In this document: piece after piece, positions 1-8,630 of the stretch
Position numbering within the stretch: position 1 is the first letter of the stretch
Layout: each line of letters opens with the position of its first letter
Assembly (NCBI GenBank): GCA_002425705.1
Contig: DIMT01000034.1
Coordinates: 1 to 64,000 of the forward strand
Source: Firmicutes bacterium UBA5559
GTDB taxonomy: Bacteria > Bacillota > Clostridia > Peptostreptococcales > Anaerovoracaceae
Direction: 5' to 3'
Length of the DNA stretch: 64,000 nt
Translations under genes and position numbers: made by a program
Notes under the pieces: model-generated
Databases searched by the model: none
The model's input: the letters and a program-made list of their open reading frames with translations, nothing else
What the model was told of the DNA's origin: nothing

Positions 1-1537
1 CAACATTAGTGATCAACAACAAAATAGTTATGGTGTCTAAAGGAAAGTTTCCTAAGACTTTAGGAATGTCAGCGGTTTCTTCATCACTATCATGATCCCA
101 CATCACGATTTCCGGCGCCACCTTATCCTGAAGCTCTATATTGAGTTGCGCGTTTAGCTTTCCGCCCAATTCCGACTCTGAAAGTGGATAATCAACCGTA
201 CGAATATCAACACTGGCTCCGGTTTCGTCGGTTCCGTCAGTAGCCAACTCATTGCTTAGAATCAATACTGCTTCTGTTTTCCCTTCATAGTTAGCAGTGA
301 TTGACTCAACAGTGGTGATGCTAATCGAAGCTGTTGAGGGGTTTATTATAATATCATCCGTATTAAGGCTTCCCATCTCCTTATTAAATACAAGCCTGAT
401 TCTATCCTTTGCGATTAACTGAGCCTCTTCGATACGGACATCTTCTGGATCTATATTTTCAACCATGAAGGGGGTGTTGCTATTATACAACTTATATCCA
501 GCAAGATCCGTAATTGGACTTATCATTACAGAAGGCTTGATTGCTGAATTGCCATTACTACTCGTACTATAATTTTCAAGTTCCTGATCGTAAATTTTAA
601 CCGTCCGATCATCAATTGCAGAAAGTGAAGTGATTGCAGCAAATGTAGAAATTGGATCATTCTCTCCTAAATACTCAGAAGAAGGATCAATTGCTACCTG
701 GTAGGTATCCGAATCAAGCATTTGTTCTGCATTCATAGCTTTAGAGAATTTAATGAAAATCAGACCCTTATCGGCTATTGCAAAACAATCCGGGTCTACC
801 TTTGGATAATCGATTGCCCTTGGGCGGTTATTATTGGCTGTGGGAGCCGGTGCCGGAGTGGGCGGGATTAATCCAAGTTCTTCAGCCTTACTCCTTAAAT
901 CAGCATTATCCCCAACGATATTAGCGATCACCGCCTTTCCGTCAGCTTTTTCAGCTGTCAAAGTGGCATATATCATGCCGATTGCAACATCTCTGGTCAA
1001 GTCCCCCGATATGCTGGCATCCAATTTGCTTCCCTTGATTTCTGCAAGCATCCCAACGGACTGCCTGAAATTCGCAACGTCATAATCCATATTCCGGAGC
1101 ATATATGTCGAAAACCGGGCAGCGGTAACCGTATCCTTTGCACCCACAAACAATTTGTCACCGTTGGAAATACCACTTAAAATACCATTCGCTGCTGAAT
1201 AGGCAACGACTCTTTTGGCATAATCGGATACACTGGCAGCATCATCAAATCTTGCCAAGCTCTCCGCAATATTATCAGCAGATAAAGCGCTGGCTGTTTC
1301 GTAGTAACCGAATAGTTTCGCTAAGAAGATTAAGGAATCCTGTGTCGTCAATGCACTGTCTAAACCCACCCTTGGATCATTAGCGTCTTGCCCCGAATAA
1401 AGGCCAAGATCCCTTAGAGTTACGGCTTTGTCGGCATTTGCCAGAGTGGCCGGATTGGCTGCGAATGCAGTGGGTACGGAAGTAAGGACTAAGGTTGCAG
1501 CAAGAACTGCTGCGGTTATTTTTCTGAGATTTCTCAT
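1..1537 (-). CDS. Exported S-layer-homology-like protein with Ig-like (Big_5/SbsA-type) modules, 3' end outside window
   Basis: Reverse-strand reading frame open from an ATG at 1537 to the left edge of the window, so the C-terminus is missing. Residues 1-26 form a classic signal peptide (basic MRNLRK, hydrophobic core, cleavage after AFA). Residues about 60-215 resemble SLH-type repeats (for example FDDAASVSDYAKRVV followed by a Gly-rich turn and VTAARFSTYM). A Pro-rich linker (PPTPAPAP) follows, then beta-rich segments with the IRLVFNKEM pattern typical of bacterial Ig-like Big_5/SbsA modules. Family knowledge suggests an envelope-anchored surface protein. A GGAAGG ribosome site and a TTGACC-17-TATAAT promoter lie just upstream, so high expression is likely. 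The exact function is unknown. Confidence 0.8.
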   Translation of the reverse strand, partial: MRNLRKITAAVLAATLVLTSVPTAFAANPATLANADKAVTLRDLGLYSGQDANDPRVGLDSALTTQDSLIFLAKLFGYYETASALSADNIAESLARFDDAASVSDYAKRVVAYSAANGILSGISNGDKLFVGAKDTVTAARFSTYMLRNMDYDVANFRQSVGMLAEIKGSKLDASISGDLTRDVAIGMIYATLTAEKADGKAVIANIVGDNADLRSKAEELGLIPPTPAPAPTANNNRPRAIDYPKVDPDCFAIADKGLIFIKFSKAMNAEQMLDSDTYQVAIDPSSEYLGENDPISTFAAITSLSAIDDRTVKIYDQELENYSTSSNGNSAIKPSVMISPITDLAGYKLYNSNTPFMVENIDPEDVRIEEAQLIAKDRIRLVFNKEMGSLNTDDIIINPSTASISITTVESITANYEGKTEAVLILSNELATDGTDETGASVDIRTVDYPLSESELGGKLNAQLNIELQDKVAPEIVMWDHDSDEETADIPKVLGNFPLDTITILLLITNV

Positions 1538-1564
1538 ATTTAAACCTTCCTTTCTTAATTTCAC

Positions 1565-1593
1565 ATTATATCATGGGCATTTCAAGGGGTCAA
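1565..1593 (-). promoter_or_regulatory. Sigma-A promoter of the surface-protein gene
   Basis: On the reverse strand TTGACC (1593-1588) is separated by 17 bp from a perfect TATAAT (1570-1565), about 28 bases upstream of the ATG at 1537. This is a near-consensus vegetative promoter. Confidence 0.75.
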
Positions 1594-1699
1594 TGAAGCC
1601 GGTTTTAGGGTTTTAGTGGACGAATGGAGGATGTGGGATTACAATAAAGTTGTTAAAAGATTATTTCCTGTTGTGCGGCCATGAAGCGGAGGTGTTCCT

Positions 1700-2137
1700 A
1701 TGGCAGAATTGAAGACCAAACAGCACGATGGAGATGTTTACGAATTCATCAATACCTTTACGGACACGGAACAAAAGCGTGTTGATAGTCGTGAGCTTGT
1801 GGAATTAATGCAAAAGGTAACCGGCCATCCACCCAGAATGTGGGGTCCTTCTATGATTGGATTCGGAAACTACCATTATAAATCCGAGCGAAGCAAGCAG
1901 GAAGGAGACTGGCCCCTGGTAGCTTTTTCACCGCGCAAGGCAGCAATCTCCCTATATGTATTCACGGGGGCTCCGGAGCATGAGTATTTGCTGAAGGACT
2001 TGGGCAAGGTTACGATGGGCAAGGCCTGCATATACGCTAAGAAACTATCGGATATCAACCTGGAGGCTTTAGAAAAACTAATGCGGGCGACTATTGAGTT
2101 TTTAGAAGAGAAACATGGAAAAGTCAATAGGGATTAG
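1700..2137 (+). CDS. DUF1801 (YdhG-like) protein
   Basis: 145-residue soluble protein with the DUF1801 pattern: an N-terminal helix, a DSRELVELM segment near residue 30, the core MWGPSMIGFGNYHYK around residues 48-62, and an aromatic/basic segment ending in GKACIYAKKLSDIN. Family members are small alpha/beta proteins related to the YdhG/frataxin-like fold; no enzymatic role is established. The ATG at 1700 follows a GGAGGTG ribosome site. The next gene starts 16 bp after the stop, so the two are probably co-transcribed. Function is unknown. Confidence 0.75.
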   Translation: MAELKTKQHDGDVYEFINTFTDTEQKRVDSRELVELMQKVTGHPPRMWGPSMIGFGNYHYKSERSKQEGDWPLVAFSPRKAAISLYVFTGAPEHEYLLKDLGKVTMGKACIYAKKLSDINLEALEKLMRATIEFLEEKHGKVNRD

Positions 2138-2153
2138 GATGGGAGGATTTGAT

Positions 2154-2615
2154 ATGAAATCAACCAAACAGCAGCTCCTTAGACAGCTGGACATTCAACC
2201 GACAGAGGAGGTTATAGAGGACGCCTTGAAGGAAGCAAACGTCGTCTACTTAAGGTTTTTAAAGGAGCTTGAAAACCATGACATCCAGCTGGAATGGCGT
2301 TATTATACCGATGGGAAAGCATGGCTTGGGAAAGGGCTCCATCGGTGGACCGGCCCCCGCGGTGGGAACAAGGAAGTAACGGCCTTTTGGCTATCCATAT
2401 GGGACGGATTTTTCAAGGTGACCATCTATATTCCTGAGAAATTCAGGGGAGAAGTCAATCGCCTTCCTGTTAAGGATGGGGTGAAACAGATGGTTACAGA
2501 TTCAAGACAAATGGGTAATACGCTGAAGTACTTCCCACTGGTTTTTGATTTGGATTCGGATGGAATGCTTGAAGAGGTATTCACCTTGATTGAATTCAGG
2601 AAAAGCATAAAATAG
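2154..2615 (+). CDS. DUF3788 family protein
   Basis: 153 residues from the ATG at 2154, chosen because GGGAGG lies at 2141-2146; an earlier in-frame ATG at 2115 overlaps the previous gene and lacks a ribosome site. The sequence shows the DUF3788 hallmarks LEWRYYTDGKAWLGKGL near residue 45 and TAFWLSIWDGFFKVTIYI near residue 75. It is cytosolic with no membrane segment. It lies directly behind the DUF1801 gene, a pairing of small uncharacterised proteins. A hairpin plus T-tract follows at 2633-2663. Function is not established. Confidence 0.75.
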   Translation: MKSTKQQLLRQLDIQPTEEVIEDALKEANVVYLRFLKELENHDIQLEWRYYTDGKAWLGKGLHRWTGPRGGNKEVTAFWLSIWDGFFKVTIYIPEKFRGEVNRLPVKDGVKQMVTDSRQMGNTLKYFPLVFDLDSDGMLEEVFTLIEFRKSIK

Positions 2616-2632
2616 AGAAAGTAGGAGTATTT

Positions 2633-2663
2633 ACCTGCAGGTGTTTCACTTGCAGGTTTTTTG
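2633..2663 (+). terminator. Rho-independent terminator after the DUF1801-DUF3788 pair
   Basis: ACCTGCAGGTG (2633-2643) pairs with CACTTGCAGGT (2647-2657) through one G-T wobble with a 3-nt loop, followed by a T-run to 2662. Confidence 0.75.
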
Positions 2664-2670
2664 TAATCAC

Positions 2671-2699
2671 TTGACACGGAATCAAACTTGAAATAATAT
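2671..2699 (+). promoter_or_regulatory. Sigma-A promoter of the TetR-headed operon
   Basis: TTGACA (2671-2676) and TAATAT (2694-2699) are separated by 17 bp. AT-rich near-repeats ATATATAACA and ATATATAACAC lie just downstream and could be a regulator site. The TetR ATG is at 2746. Confidence 0.65.
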
Positions 2700-2745
2700 A
2701 TAACAAATGATATATAACACATGTAATATAATAGGAGATCATACA

Positions 2746-3324
2746 ATGCCACCCAGAACAAAATTCAATAGAGAAGATATCGTCGAAGCTGCATTGGAAA
2801 TTTCAAAGCAAGGCGGACTTTCGTCCATAACTGCACGTAGCGTTGCAAAAAGCCTGGGCAGTTCAGTTGCTCCGATTTATGTTAATTTTGAAACGATTGA
2901 GGATTTGATTGAAGCTGTGGTTCAACGTATTTTTGCTATCTCCGGCGAACAAATAGCAAAGCAGACAGAAAAAAATGTTTTTGAAAGTATCGGAAAAGCA
3001 AGCATAGCCTTTGCCAGAGAATATCCTGTTCTTTTTCGTGAGTTGATGATGAAGCCAAACAACTATATGGAAAATTATGATCAGTTGGAAGGAACTTTAC
3101 TGGAAGCCATGGCCAGGGATGGGGAAATGGGTGACTGGACAATGGATGAACGAAGAAGGCTATTGTTTAAAATGAGAGCTTTTCAAACAGGCCTTTCTGC
3201 AATGATTGCCAATGATCACGTACCGTCCTGGATTGATAACAAAACTGCGGAAGAGATGCTTATGGAGATGGGTGAGGAACTTGTGTTTCTCCAAAAAATA
3301 AAAAGAGAGGAGAAAACACAATGA
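2746..3324 (+). CDS. TetR/AcrR-family transcriptional regulator
   Basis: 192 residues starting at the ATG at 2746, placed by AGGAG at 2733-2737. The N-terminal helix-turn-helix (about residues 8-50: REDIVEAALEISKQGG, then ITARSVAKSLG and SVAPIYVNFETIEDL) is characteristic of TetR regulators. The rest is an all-helical ligand/dimer domain of unknown specificity. The stop overlaps the ATG of the FAD oxidoreductase at 3321 (ATGA-type coupling), so the regulator heads the operon and probably represses its own promoter. The ligand is unknown; the downstream genes suggest an amino-compound or redox-active metabolite. Confidence 0.85.
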   Translation: MPPRTKFNREDIVEAALEISKQGGLSSITARSVAKSLGSSVAPIYVNFETIEDLIEAVVQRIFAISGEQIAKQTEKNVFESIGKASIAFAREYPVLFRELMMKPNNYMENYDQLEGTLLEAMARDGEMGDWTMDERRRLLFKMRAFQTGLSAMIANDHVPSWIDNKTAEEMLMEMGEELVFLQKIKREEKTQ

Positions 3325-4826
3325 AAAAAATCCTAATCATCGGTGGCGGAATTGCCGGGCTGAGTGCCGGGATCTTTGCCCAGAAAAATGGGTTTCATAG
3401 CATTGTGGTGGAAAAGCACCACACATTAGGCGGGGAGTGTACAGGCTGGGATCGTCAGGGATACCATATAGATGGCTGTATCCACTGGCTGGTAGGAACA
3501 AAAAAAGGAACGGGAATCCATGATCTTTGGGTTACAGTGGGTGCTTTGGACGGAGTTGAGATCTATCATCCGGAAAGCCTGATTGCTGTTGAACACGAAG
3601 GGATAACCGTTCATTTCTATCGGGATCTTGAACAGCTTCAGTCTAGCTGGCTGGAAATATCTCCGGAAGACCGGAAAGAAATAGAGCAGTTTTGCATGGA
3701 TATCAAGAAACTGCATGGATTTTCGATTCCATCGGGAAAACCAATCGACTTGATGGGCCCACTTGAAAAAATACGGTATATTATTTCTATGAAGGATGTT
3801 GGCCCCGTCATGGAGAAATATGGTAAAATTACCGTAAAGGAACTGGCTGGTAAGTTCAAACATCCGGCCTTGAGAGAAGCAATCGCCTCTTTTATGCCGG
3901 AAGGGGAATATAGTGCCGCATCGGTTCTGTTCCCTCTTGGCACTTTTACGGGGGGCCAGTCATCGATTCCAAAAGGGGGGTCCAGAGCCCTGGCAGAGCG
4001 AATGGCAGAGCGATACCGATCACTGGGTGGAACGGTGGAAACCTCCTGCGAGGCATTGGATGCAGAAATTGAAGGAAGGACGGTTAAGAGCATCGGTTGT
4101 AAAAGCGGGAGGAGGTTCGAAGCCGACTACTTCATTGCTGCATGTGACCCCAAGGTTTTATATGAGCAACTTCTGGAGGGACGTTATCCTGATCCGCAAT
4201 TTGAGAAAAGGTATCATAATCCGGAAGTCTATCCACTGGCGTCGAACATTTATATCGGAATCGCCTATGAAGGAGACATGAAAGATATTCCCCGGACCTT
4301 AAAGTTTCCGGTAGAATCGGTGGATATCAATCAGGACGGAAAGCCGATCGAGTATTTACAAATGACACATTATGGCTATGAACCGGATTTTGCTCCTGAA
4401 GGGCACACGGTAATGACCTTTGCAATTAATCAATTTAAGCAGGAGCTGGAAAGATGGGAGCTGCTGGTGGAAGACCCGGATGCATACAATAGCGAAAAAA
4501 AGAGGATAGGCAAAGAGGTGATAGACGCAGTAGAAACTCGCTTCCCTTCCATGAAAGGAAAGCTGAAACTGCTGGATGTGGCCACCCCGCAAACCTATGT
4601 GCGGTACTGCAATGCTTACCGGGGAGCCTTTATGGGCTTTTGGCCCACGATTAGCGGAAAAACGCTGAATCATCCGGGAGCCATCAAAGGGCTGGACAAT
4701 CTGATGCTGAGTGGTCAATGGCTGCAGCCCCCGGGAGGGCTGCCAGTGGCAGTTATAACGGGGAAAGACTCGATTATGCGGATTTGTAAAAAAGAAAAGA
4801 AGAATTTCAGGGAGGAAACAGAATGA
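3321..4826 (+). CDS. CrtI/phytoene-desaturase-like NAD(P)/FAD oxidoreductase
   Basis: 501 residues. The N-terminus carries the dinucleotide-binding Rossmann motif GGGIAGLSAG (residues 8-17), the acidic strand end VVEK about 20 residues later, and a GGEC/GWDRQGY segment typical of the CrtI-like amine oxidase superfamily. Near the C-terminus the LSGQWLQPPGGLP segment matches the FAD-binding end motif. Family members desaturate or isomerise hydrophobic substrates or act as amine-oxidase-like dehydrogenases. No carotenoid synthesis genes are nearby, so a carotenoid role is unlikely. It overlaps the TetR gene upstream and the ammonia-lyase gene downstream by 4 bp each, which implies translational coupling. 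The substrate is unknown. Confidence 0.8.
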   Translation: MKKILIIGGGIAGLSAGIFAQKNGFHSIVVEKHHTLGGECTGWDRQGYHIDGCIHWLVGTKKGTGIHDLWVTVGALDGVEIYHPESLIAVEHEGITVHFYRDLEQLQSSWLEISPEDRKEIEQFCMDIKKLHGFSIPSGKPIDLMGPLEKIRYIISMKDVGPVMEKYGKITVKELAGKFKHPALREAIASFMPEGEYSAASVLFPLGTFTGGQSSIPKGGSRALAERMAERYRSLGGTVETSCEALDAEIEGRTVKSIGCKSGRRFEADYFIAACDPKVLYEQLLEGRYPDPQFEKRYHNPEVYPLASNIYIGIAYEGDMKDIPRTLKFPVESVDINQDGKPIEYLQMTHYGYEPDFAPEGHTVMTFAINQFKQELERWELLVEDPDAYNSEKKRIGKEVIDAVETRFPSMKGKLKLLDVATPQTYVRYCNAYRGAFMGFWPTISGKTLNHPGAIKGLDNLMLSGQWLQPPGGLPVAVITGKDSIMRICKKEKKNFREETE

Positions 4827-6058
4827 ATTCAAGAGAAGATATCCAGTACTTTGTGAATGAAAACGCCAGGAAGGAATCTGGCGGGAAAACACCGATGGAC
4901 CTCATAAATCAGGATATCCTTAAAAAAGTCCGGACATTTCACAGGAGCTTTCCCCAATATACCAGAACGCCCCTTGCCAGGCTGAACAATCTGGCAGAGC
5001 ACCTGGGAGTGGGCAGGATCTGGGTGAAGGATGAATCCTACCGGTTCGGCCTCAACGCTTTTAAGGTACTTGGCGGGTCCTATGCGTTAGGTAAGTATCT
5101 GGCGGAAAGGCTGAACATGGATATTTCGGAGCTTTCCTTCGATAAGCTTCGATCAGAGGAAATCCGTGAAAAACTCGGCGTGATTACATTCGTGACCGCA
5201 ACCGACGGCAATCACGGAAGGGGAATCGCCTGGGCCGCCCATCAGCTGGGCCATAAATCGGTGGTCTTCATGCCGAAGGGTTCGTCGGAAATCCGGCTGG
5301 AGAATATTCGAAAGGAAGGGGCGGAGGCTTCCATCACCGAGTTCAATTATGACGATTCTGTCAGGCTTGCAGAAAAATACGCCAGGGAGCACGGCGGTGT
5401 GTTGATCCAGGATAGCGCCTGGGAAGGGTATATGGAAATCCCATCCTGGATCATGCAGGGGTATGGAACCATTATGGACGAAGCACTGGAGCAGATCAAG
5501 GAGAATGGGGATGGAAAACCAACCCACGTATTCCTCCAGGCGGGGGTCGGCTCCTTTGCAGGAGGCATGCTCGGCTGTCTGCTTTCTGAATACAAAGAGG
5601 AATGTCCCATGACCATTATTGTTGAGCCGGATACGGCGGCCTGCATCTATCAATCTGCCCGGGCCAAGGACGGGAAAACTCATCCGGTTACGGGATTTAT
5701 GCCCACCATCATGGCAGGTCTGGCATGTGGTGAGCCAAGCCTTGTCAGCTGGGGCCTGCTCCGGGATTATGCAGATATGTACCTTTCCTGCGCCGACTAT
5801 TTCACCGCCAAGGGGATGCGGATCCTTGGAAATCCCCTGGGGGATGATCCGAAAGTCATCTCCGGAGAATCGGGAGCCGTTGGCCTGGGTGTGCTCAGCA
5901 TGGCTCTGCAGGAAGAGTCCCTGAAGGAATTGGCTGAAAAAATGATGCTGGGAAAGGATTCCAGAATCCTTATCATAAGTACTGAGGGAGATACGGATCC
6001 AGAACACTATAGACAGATTGTCTGGGATGGATTGTATCCCTCCTGGATTGGAGAATGA
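4823..6058 (+). CDS. dpaL: 2,3-diaminopropionate ammonia-lyase (YgeX/DpaL-type, PLP-dependent)
   Basis: 411 residues, the usual length of diaminopropionate ammonia-lyase. It is a fold-type II PLP enzyme: Lys81 in NAFKVLGGSYA is the expected Schiff-base lysine, TATDGNHGRGIAWAA (about residue 128) is the substrate/PLP loop, and QAGVGSFAGGM (about residue 240) is the Gly-rich phosphate-binding loop. The enzyme converts 2,3-diaminopropionate to pyruvate and two ammonia. Both ends overlap neighbouring genes by 4 bp. Its position between a CrtI-like oxidoreductase and a methyltransferase under a TetR regulator is not the usual ygeX/ygeY/xdh arrangement. Confidence 0.88.
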   Translation: MNSREDIQYFVNENARKESGGKTPMDLINQDILKKVRTFHRSFPQYTRTPLARLNNLAEHLGVGRIWVKDESYRFGLNAFKVLGGSYALGKYLAERLNMDISELSFDKLRSEEIREKLGVITFVTATDGNHGRGIAWAAHQLGHKSVVFMPKGSSEIRLENIRKEGAEASITEFNYDDSVRLAEKYAREHGGVLIQDSAWEGYMEIPSWIMQGYGTIMDEALEQIKENGDGKPTHVFLQAGVGSFAGGMLGCLLSEYKEECPMTIIVEPDTAACIYQSARAKDGKTHPVTGFMPTIMAGLACGEPSLVSWGLLRDYADMYLSCADYFTAKGMRILGNPLGDDPKVISGESGAVGLGVLSMALQEESLKELAEKMMLGKDSRILIISTEGDTDPEHYRQIVWDGLYPSWIGE

Positions 6059-6825
6059 TTATGGATGGGGTTAACGAAAAACTTGCCAAGTCTTTGACGG
6101 CGGAATCAACCGACTTGATCCCCTTTCTTCCCTATTTGCTGCAGGACCTGTGGGAACTGGGTTCCTCCCCCCGGGATATGCTGGACCTGATTATCAAGCA
6201 TGTTCCTGTCACAAAAGAAACACGGATTCTTGACTTGGCGTGCGGCAAAGGGGCGGTGAGTGTTGTCCTGGCCAGGGAGCTGGGCTGCAGGGTGAAAGGC
6301 ATCGACATCCTTCCGGAGTTTATAGAATTTGCTATAGGAAAGGCAAAAGAATGGGGCGTTGAAGGCCTTTGTGAATTTACAATAGGCGATATTAATCAGT
6401 CCGTCCGAAAGGAAAGGGATTACGATATCGTCATATTGGGAGCGGTTGGGGATGTACTGGGAGATCCGGAAGAAACGATTACCCTCCTTAAAAAAACAGG
6501 AAAGACCGGAGGGTACATTCTGATTGATGATGGATATGGACAAGATGAGACCAATTCGAAATATCATACCAGAGAACAATGGCTGGAAATATTTGAGAAA
6601 ACCGGAGTCAGGCTGATGGAGGAAAAGGCCATATCCGATGGTGACTTGGCTGACCTAAATGACGAACAACAAAGATATATTGTTCAGAGAGCCAATGAAC
6701 TAAAGGAAAGATTACCGGAAAAAGCTACTTTGTTTGAAGGCTATATCCAAAGTCAGCAAGCGGAATGGGATGAACTGGAAAATGAGATTATGGGAGTGAC
6801 GTTGCTTTTACAGTCAAGCCATTAA
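6055..6825 (+). CDS. Class I SAM-dependent methyltransferase
   Basis: 256 residues beginning at the ATG at 6055, which overlaps the upstream stop (ATGA). Motif I ILDLACGKGAVSVVLA (residues 58-73) and the acidic KGIDI strand identify a Rossmann-fold class I methyltransferase; YDIVILGAVGDVLGD (about residue 123) fits motif II. The C-terminal half is charged and helical and may define the acceptor site. The acceptor is not predictable from sequence. It is translationally coupled to the diaminopropionate ammonia-lyase and belongs to the same TetR-headed unit. Confidence 0.82.
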   Translation: MIMDGVNEKLAKSLTAESTDLIPFLPYLLQDLWELGSSPRDMLDLIIKHVPVTKETRILDLACGKGAVSVVLARELGCRVKGIDILPEFIEFAIGKAKEWGVEGLCEFTIGDINQSVRKERDYDIVILGAVGDVLGDPEETITLLKKTGKTGGYILIDDGYGQDETNSKYHTREQWLEIFEKTGVRLMEEKAISDGDLADLNDEQQRYIVQRANELKERLPEKATLFEGYIQSQQAEWDELENEIMGVTLLLQSSH

Positions 6826-6838
6826 AGGGGTGAGTAGT

Positions 6839-7285
6839 ATGGAAAAGGGCCTGATTGCTCCATGCGGTATGAACTGCCGGTTATGCATTGCGCACCAATT
6901 CAAGGAAATGGACTTGAATAAAAAAGGATTTCACAAAACCTATTGCCCAGGCTGTCTTCCAAGAGGGAAAAACTGCACCCATATGGGAGACCGGTGTGAG
7001 CTTCTGGGAAAAGGAAAGATTCGGTTTTGCTTTGAATGTAAGGATTATCCCTGTAAGATGCTGAAATCTTTGGACAAGCGGTACCGTACAAAATATCATA
7101 TGAGTATGATTGAAAATCTGGAGGCTATCAGAGAACGTGGCATGGAACAATTCCTTATACAGGAAAAAGAAAAATGGAGGTGCCCGAAATGTGGCGGTAC
7201 CATTTGCTGTCACAATGGATTGTGTCTGAATTGCAAGTTGGATACGCTGCTTCAGAATAAAAAATATCGTTGGGGCGAGGAGTAA
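6839..7285 (+). CDS. DUF3795 cysteine-rich protein
   Basis: 148 residues from the ATG at 6839; AAAGGGGTGAG just upstream sets this start, although an in-frame GTG exists at 6830. Cysteines are grouped as CGMNCRLCIAHQ (about residue 8), YCPGCLPRGKNC, CFECKDYPC (about residue 63) and a C-terminal zinc-ribbon-like CPKCGGTICCHNGLCLNC, so metal or Fe-S binding is likely. This matches DUF3795, a family common in anaerobes with no fixed function. It is the last gene of the TetR operon, 13 bp after the methyltransferase. A second DUF3795 protein occurs at 52998. Confidence 0.78.
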   Translation: MEKGLIAPCGMNCRLCIAHQFKEMDLNKKGFHKTYCPGCLPRGKNCTHMGDRCELLGKGKIRFCFECKDYPCKMLKSLDKRYRTKYHMSMIENLEAIRERGMEQFLIQEKEKWRCPKCGGTICCHNGLCLNCKLDTLLQNKKYRWGEE

Positions 7286-7358
7286 TCTGATGGAATTGAG
7301 AGCAAGACAGTAGAATTTATAGAGGATGATCTAGAAATAATTTTCAAATAATAAGCTA

Positions 7359-7389
7359 AAATGCAAATAAAATTAATTTATTTGCATTT
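7359..7389. promoter_or_regulatory. 31-bp inverted repeat upstream of the first Fic gene (candidate operator)
   Basis: AAATGCAAATAAA (7359-7371) and TTTATTTGCATTT (7377-7389) are perfect 13-bp inverted arms with a 5-bp spacer, lying 7 bp upstream of the -35 box at 7396. No T-tract follows, so a DNA-protein site is more likely than a terminator. Confidence 0.55.
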
Positions 7390-7395
7390 GATGGA

Positions 7396-7424
7396 TTGGA
7401 ATGAAAATAAAAATGAAGTATAAT
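7396..7424 (+). promoter_or_regulatory. Sigma-A promoter of the first Fic gene
   Basis: TTGGAA (7396-7401), 17-bp spacer, TATAAT (7419-7424). Transcription would begin near 7431, about 26 bases before the ATG at 7457. Confidence 0.7.
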
Positions 7425-7456
7425 CATTTTATCAACTAAAATGAGGGAGTAATGAT

Positions 7457-8599
7457 ATGGAAAATAGAGCAGGAAGAAAAATGGAAGTTGGGAGCAGCCA
7501 ATCAAAATATACTTGTTTCATACCTGCGCCCCTCCCCCCCCAAAACCCAACGCTCCAATATGATGATGAAATGATTTACTTAATATCAGAAGCTAATAGA
7601 TTTATCGGCAGGTTGGATGAAGTGACAGATACGCTTATTTCTCCCAGCTTTTTTGTTTATATGTATGCTAGAAAGGAAGCGGCACTATCCTCACAGATTG
7701 AAGGCACCAAAGCGACCTTTACTGATTTAATTAAGGCAGAAGCAGGAATGACTGATGAAGTGCCTGATGATGTTGCGGAAATAGAGAATTACGTAAAAGC
7801 GACAAGTTATGGATTTGAACGATTGGAAACGTTGCCGCTTTCGTTGAGGCTGATTAGAGAAATACACGAAATTCTAATGGATGGTGTTCGTGGTAAAAAC
7901 AAAGCACCGAGGGAATTTAGAAAATCCCAGAATTGGATTGGCGGTTATTCGATTAACACAGCTAGCTATGTGCCCCCGTCTGTTGAATATATGGATCATT
8001 GCCTGGATAGTCTTGAAAAATATATGCATGAAAATGATAGGACCTCTCCGCTGGTTAAGGCTGCGCTAATTCATAGCCAGTTTGAAATGATTCATCCTTT
8101 TTTAGACGGAAATGGGCGAGTGGGAAGGCTTCTGATTGCATTCTATTTAGCGGCTAACGATATTTTGCATAAACCAACGCTTTATTTATCAAAGTTCATT
8201 AAGCAAAACCAACATGCTTATTACGAGTGCTTGTACAACATTCACGAGAAAGGGGATTATGAGTCGTGGATTAAATTCTTCTTAACCGGGGTCATAGAAA
8301 CAGCCCAAGAAGCAGTACGGATTGCAAGGAAAATTTCAGCCCTTAGAGAAGAGGATCTAAAGAAAATTGGCGTCCTGGGACGTACTAGTGAAAACGCTCT
8401 TATAATCTATGAAGGGTTGTTTGACAAGCCGACAATTAGTATAGAAGAAGCGACTGTTAAGCTGAATGTCAGTGTTGCAACTGGTGGGCGTTTGCTTGAG
8501 AGACTTTGTGAGGAAGAAATCTTAAGTAATTTAGATAACCGCACGCGTAACAAGGTTTTTGTCTATAAGAGATATATTGATATTTTCAATATAGACTAA
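7457..8599 (+). CDS. Fic-family AMP-transferase-type protein (class II, N-terminal inhibitory helix)
   Basis: 380 residues. The Fic motif HPFLDGNGRVGR occurs near residue 213 with the catalytic His and the Gly-Asn-Gly-Arg anion nest intact. Near residue 78 SSQIEG matches the (S/T)xxxE(G/N) inhibitory helix, which places the protein in class II, whose Glu blocks ATP until relieved. The C-terminal about 80 residues look like a winged helix (TISIEEATVKLNVSVATGGRLLERL), common in bacterial Fic_N/Fic/HTH proteins. Fic enzymes usually transfer AMP to target-protein hydroxyls; the target is unknown. An eight-C run at 7534-7541 lies in the early coding region. It has its own promoter and inverted repeat upstream. 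Confidence 0.88.
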   Translation: MENRAGRKMEVGSSQSKYTCFIPAPLPPQNPTLQYDDEMIYLISEANRFIGRLDEVTDTLISPSFFVYMYARKEAALSSQIEGTKATFTDLIKAEAGMTDEVPDDVAEIENYVKATSYGFERLETLPLSLRLIREIHEILMDGVRGKNKAPREFRKSQNWIGGYSINTASYVPPSVEYMDHCLDSLEKYMHENDRTSPLVKAALIHSQFEMIHPFLDGNGRVGRLLIAFYLAANDILHKPTLYLSKFIKQNQHAYYECLYNIHEKGDYESWIKFFLTGVIETAQEAVRIARKISALREEDLKKIGVLGRTSENALIIYEGLFDKPTISIEEATVKLNVSVATGGRLLERLCEEEILSNLDNRTRNKVFVYKRYIDIFNID

Positions 8600-8630
8600 T
8601 AAAGAATGGCAGAGAATAGGAGAACAAAAA

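Noticed and set aside
5153..6007. 284-codon reverse-strand open frame opposite the diaminopropionate ammonia-lyase gene
   Set aside because: It lies fully within a well-supported gene with clear PLP motifs; the reverse frame has no recognisable family or ribosome site.
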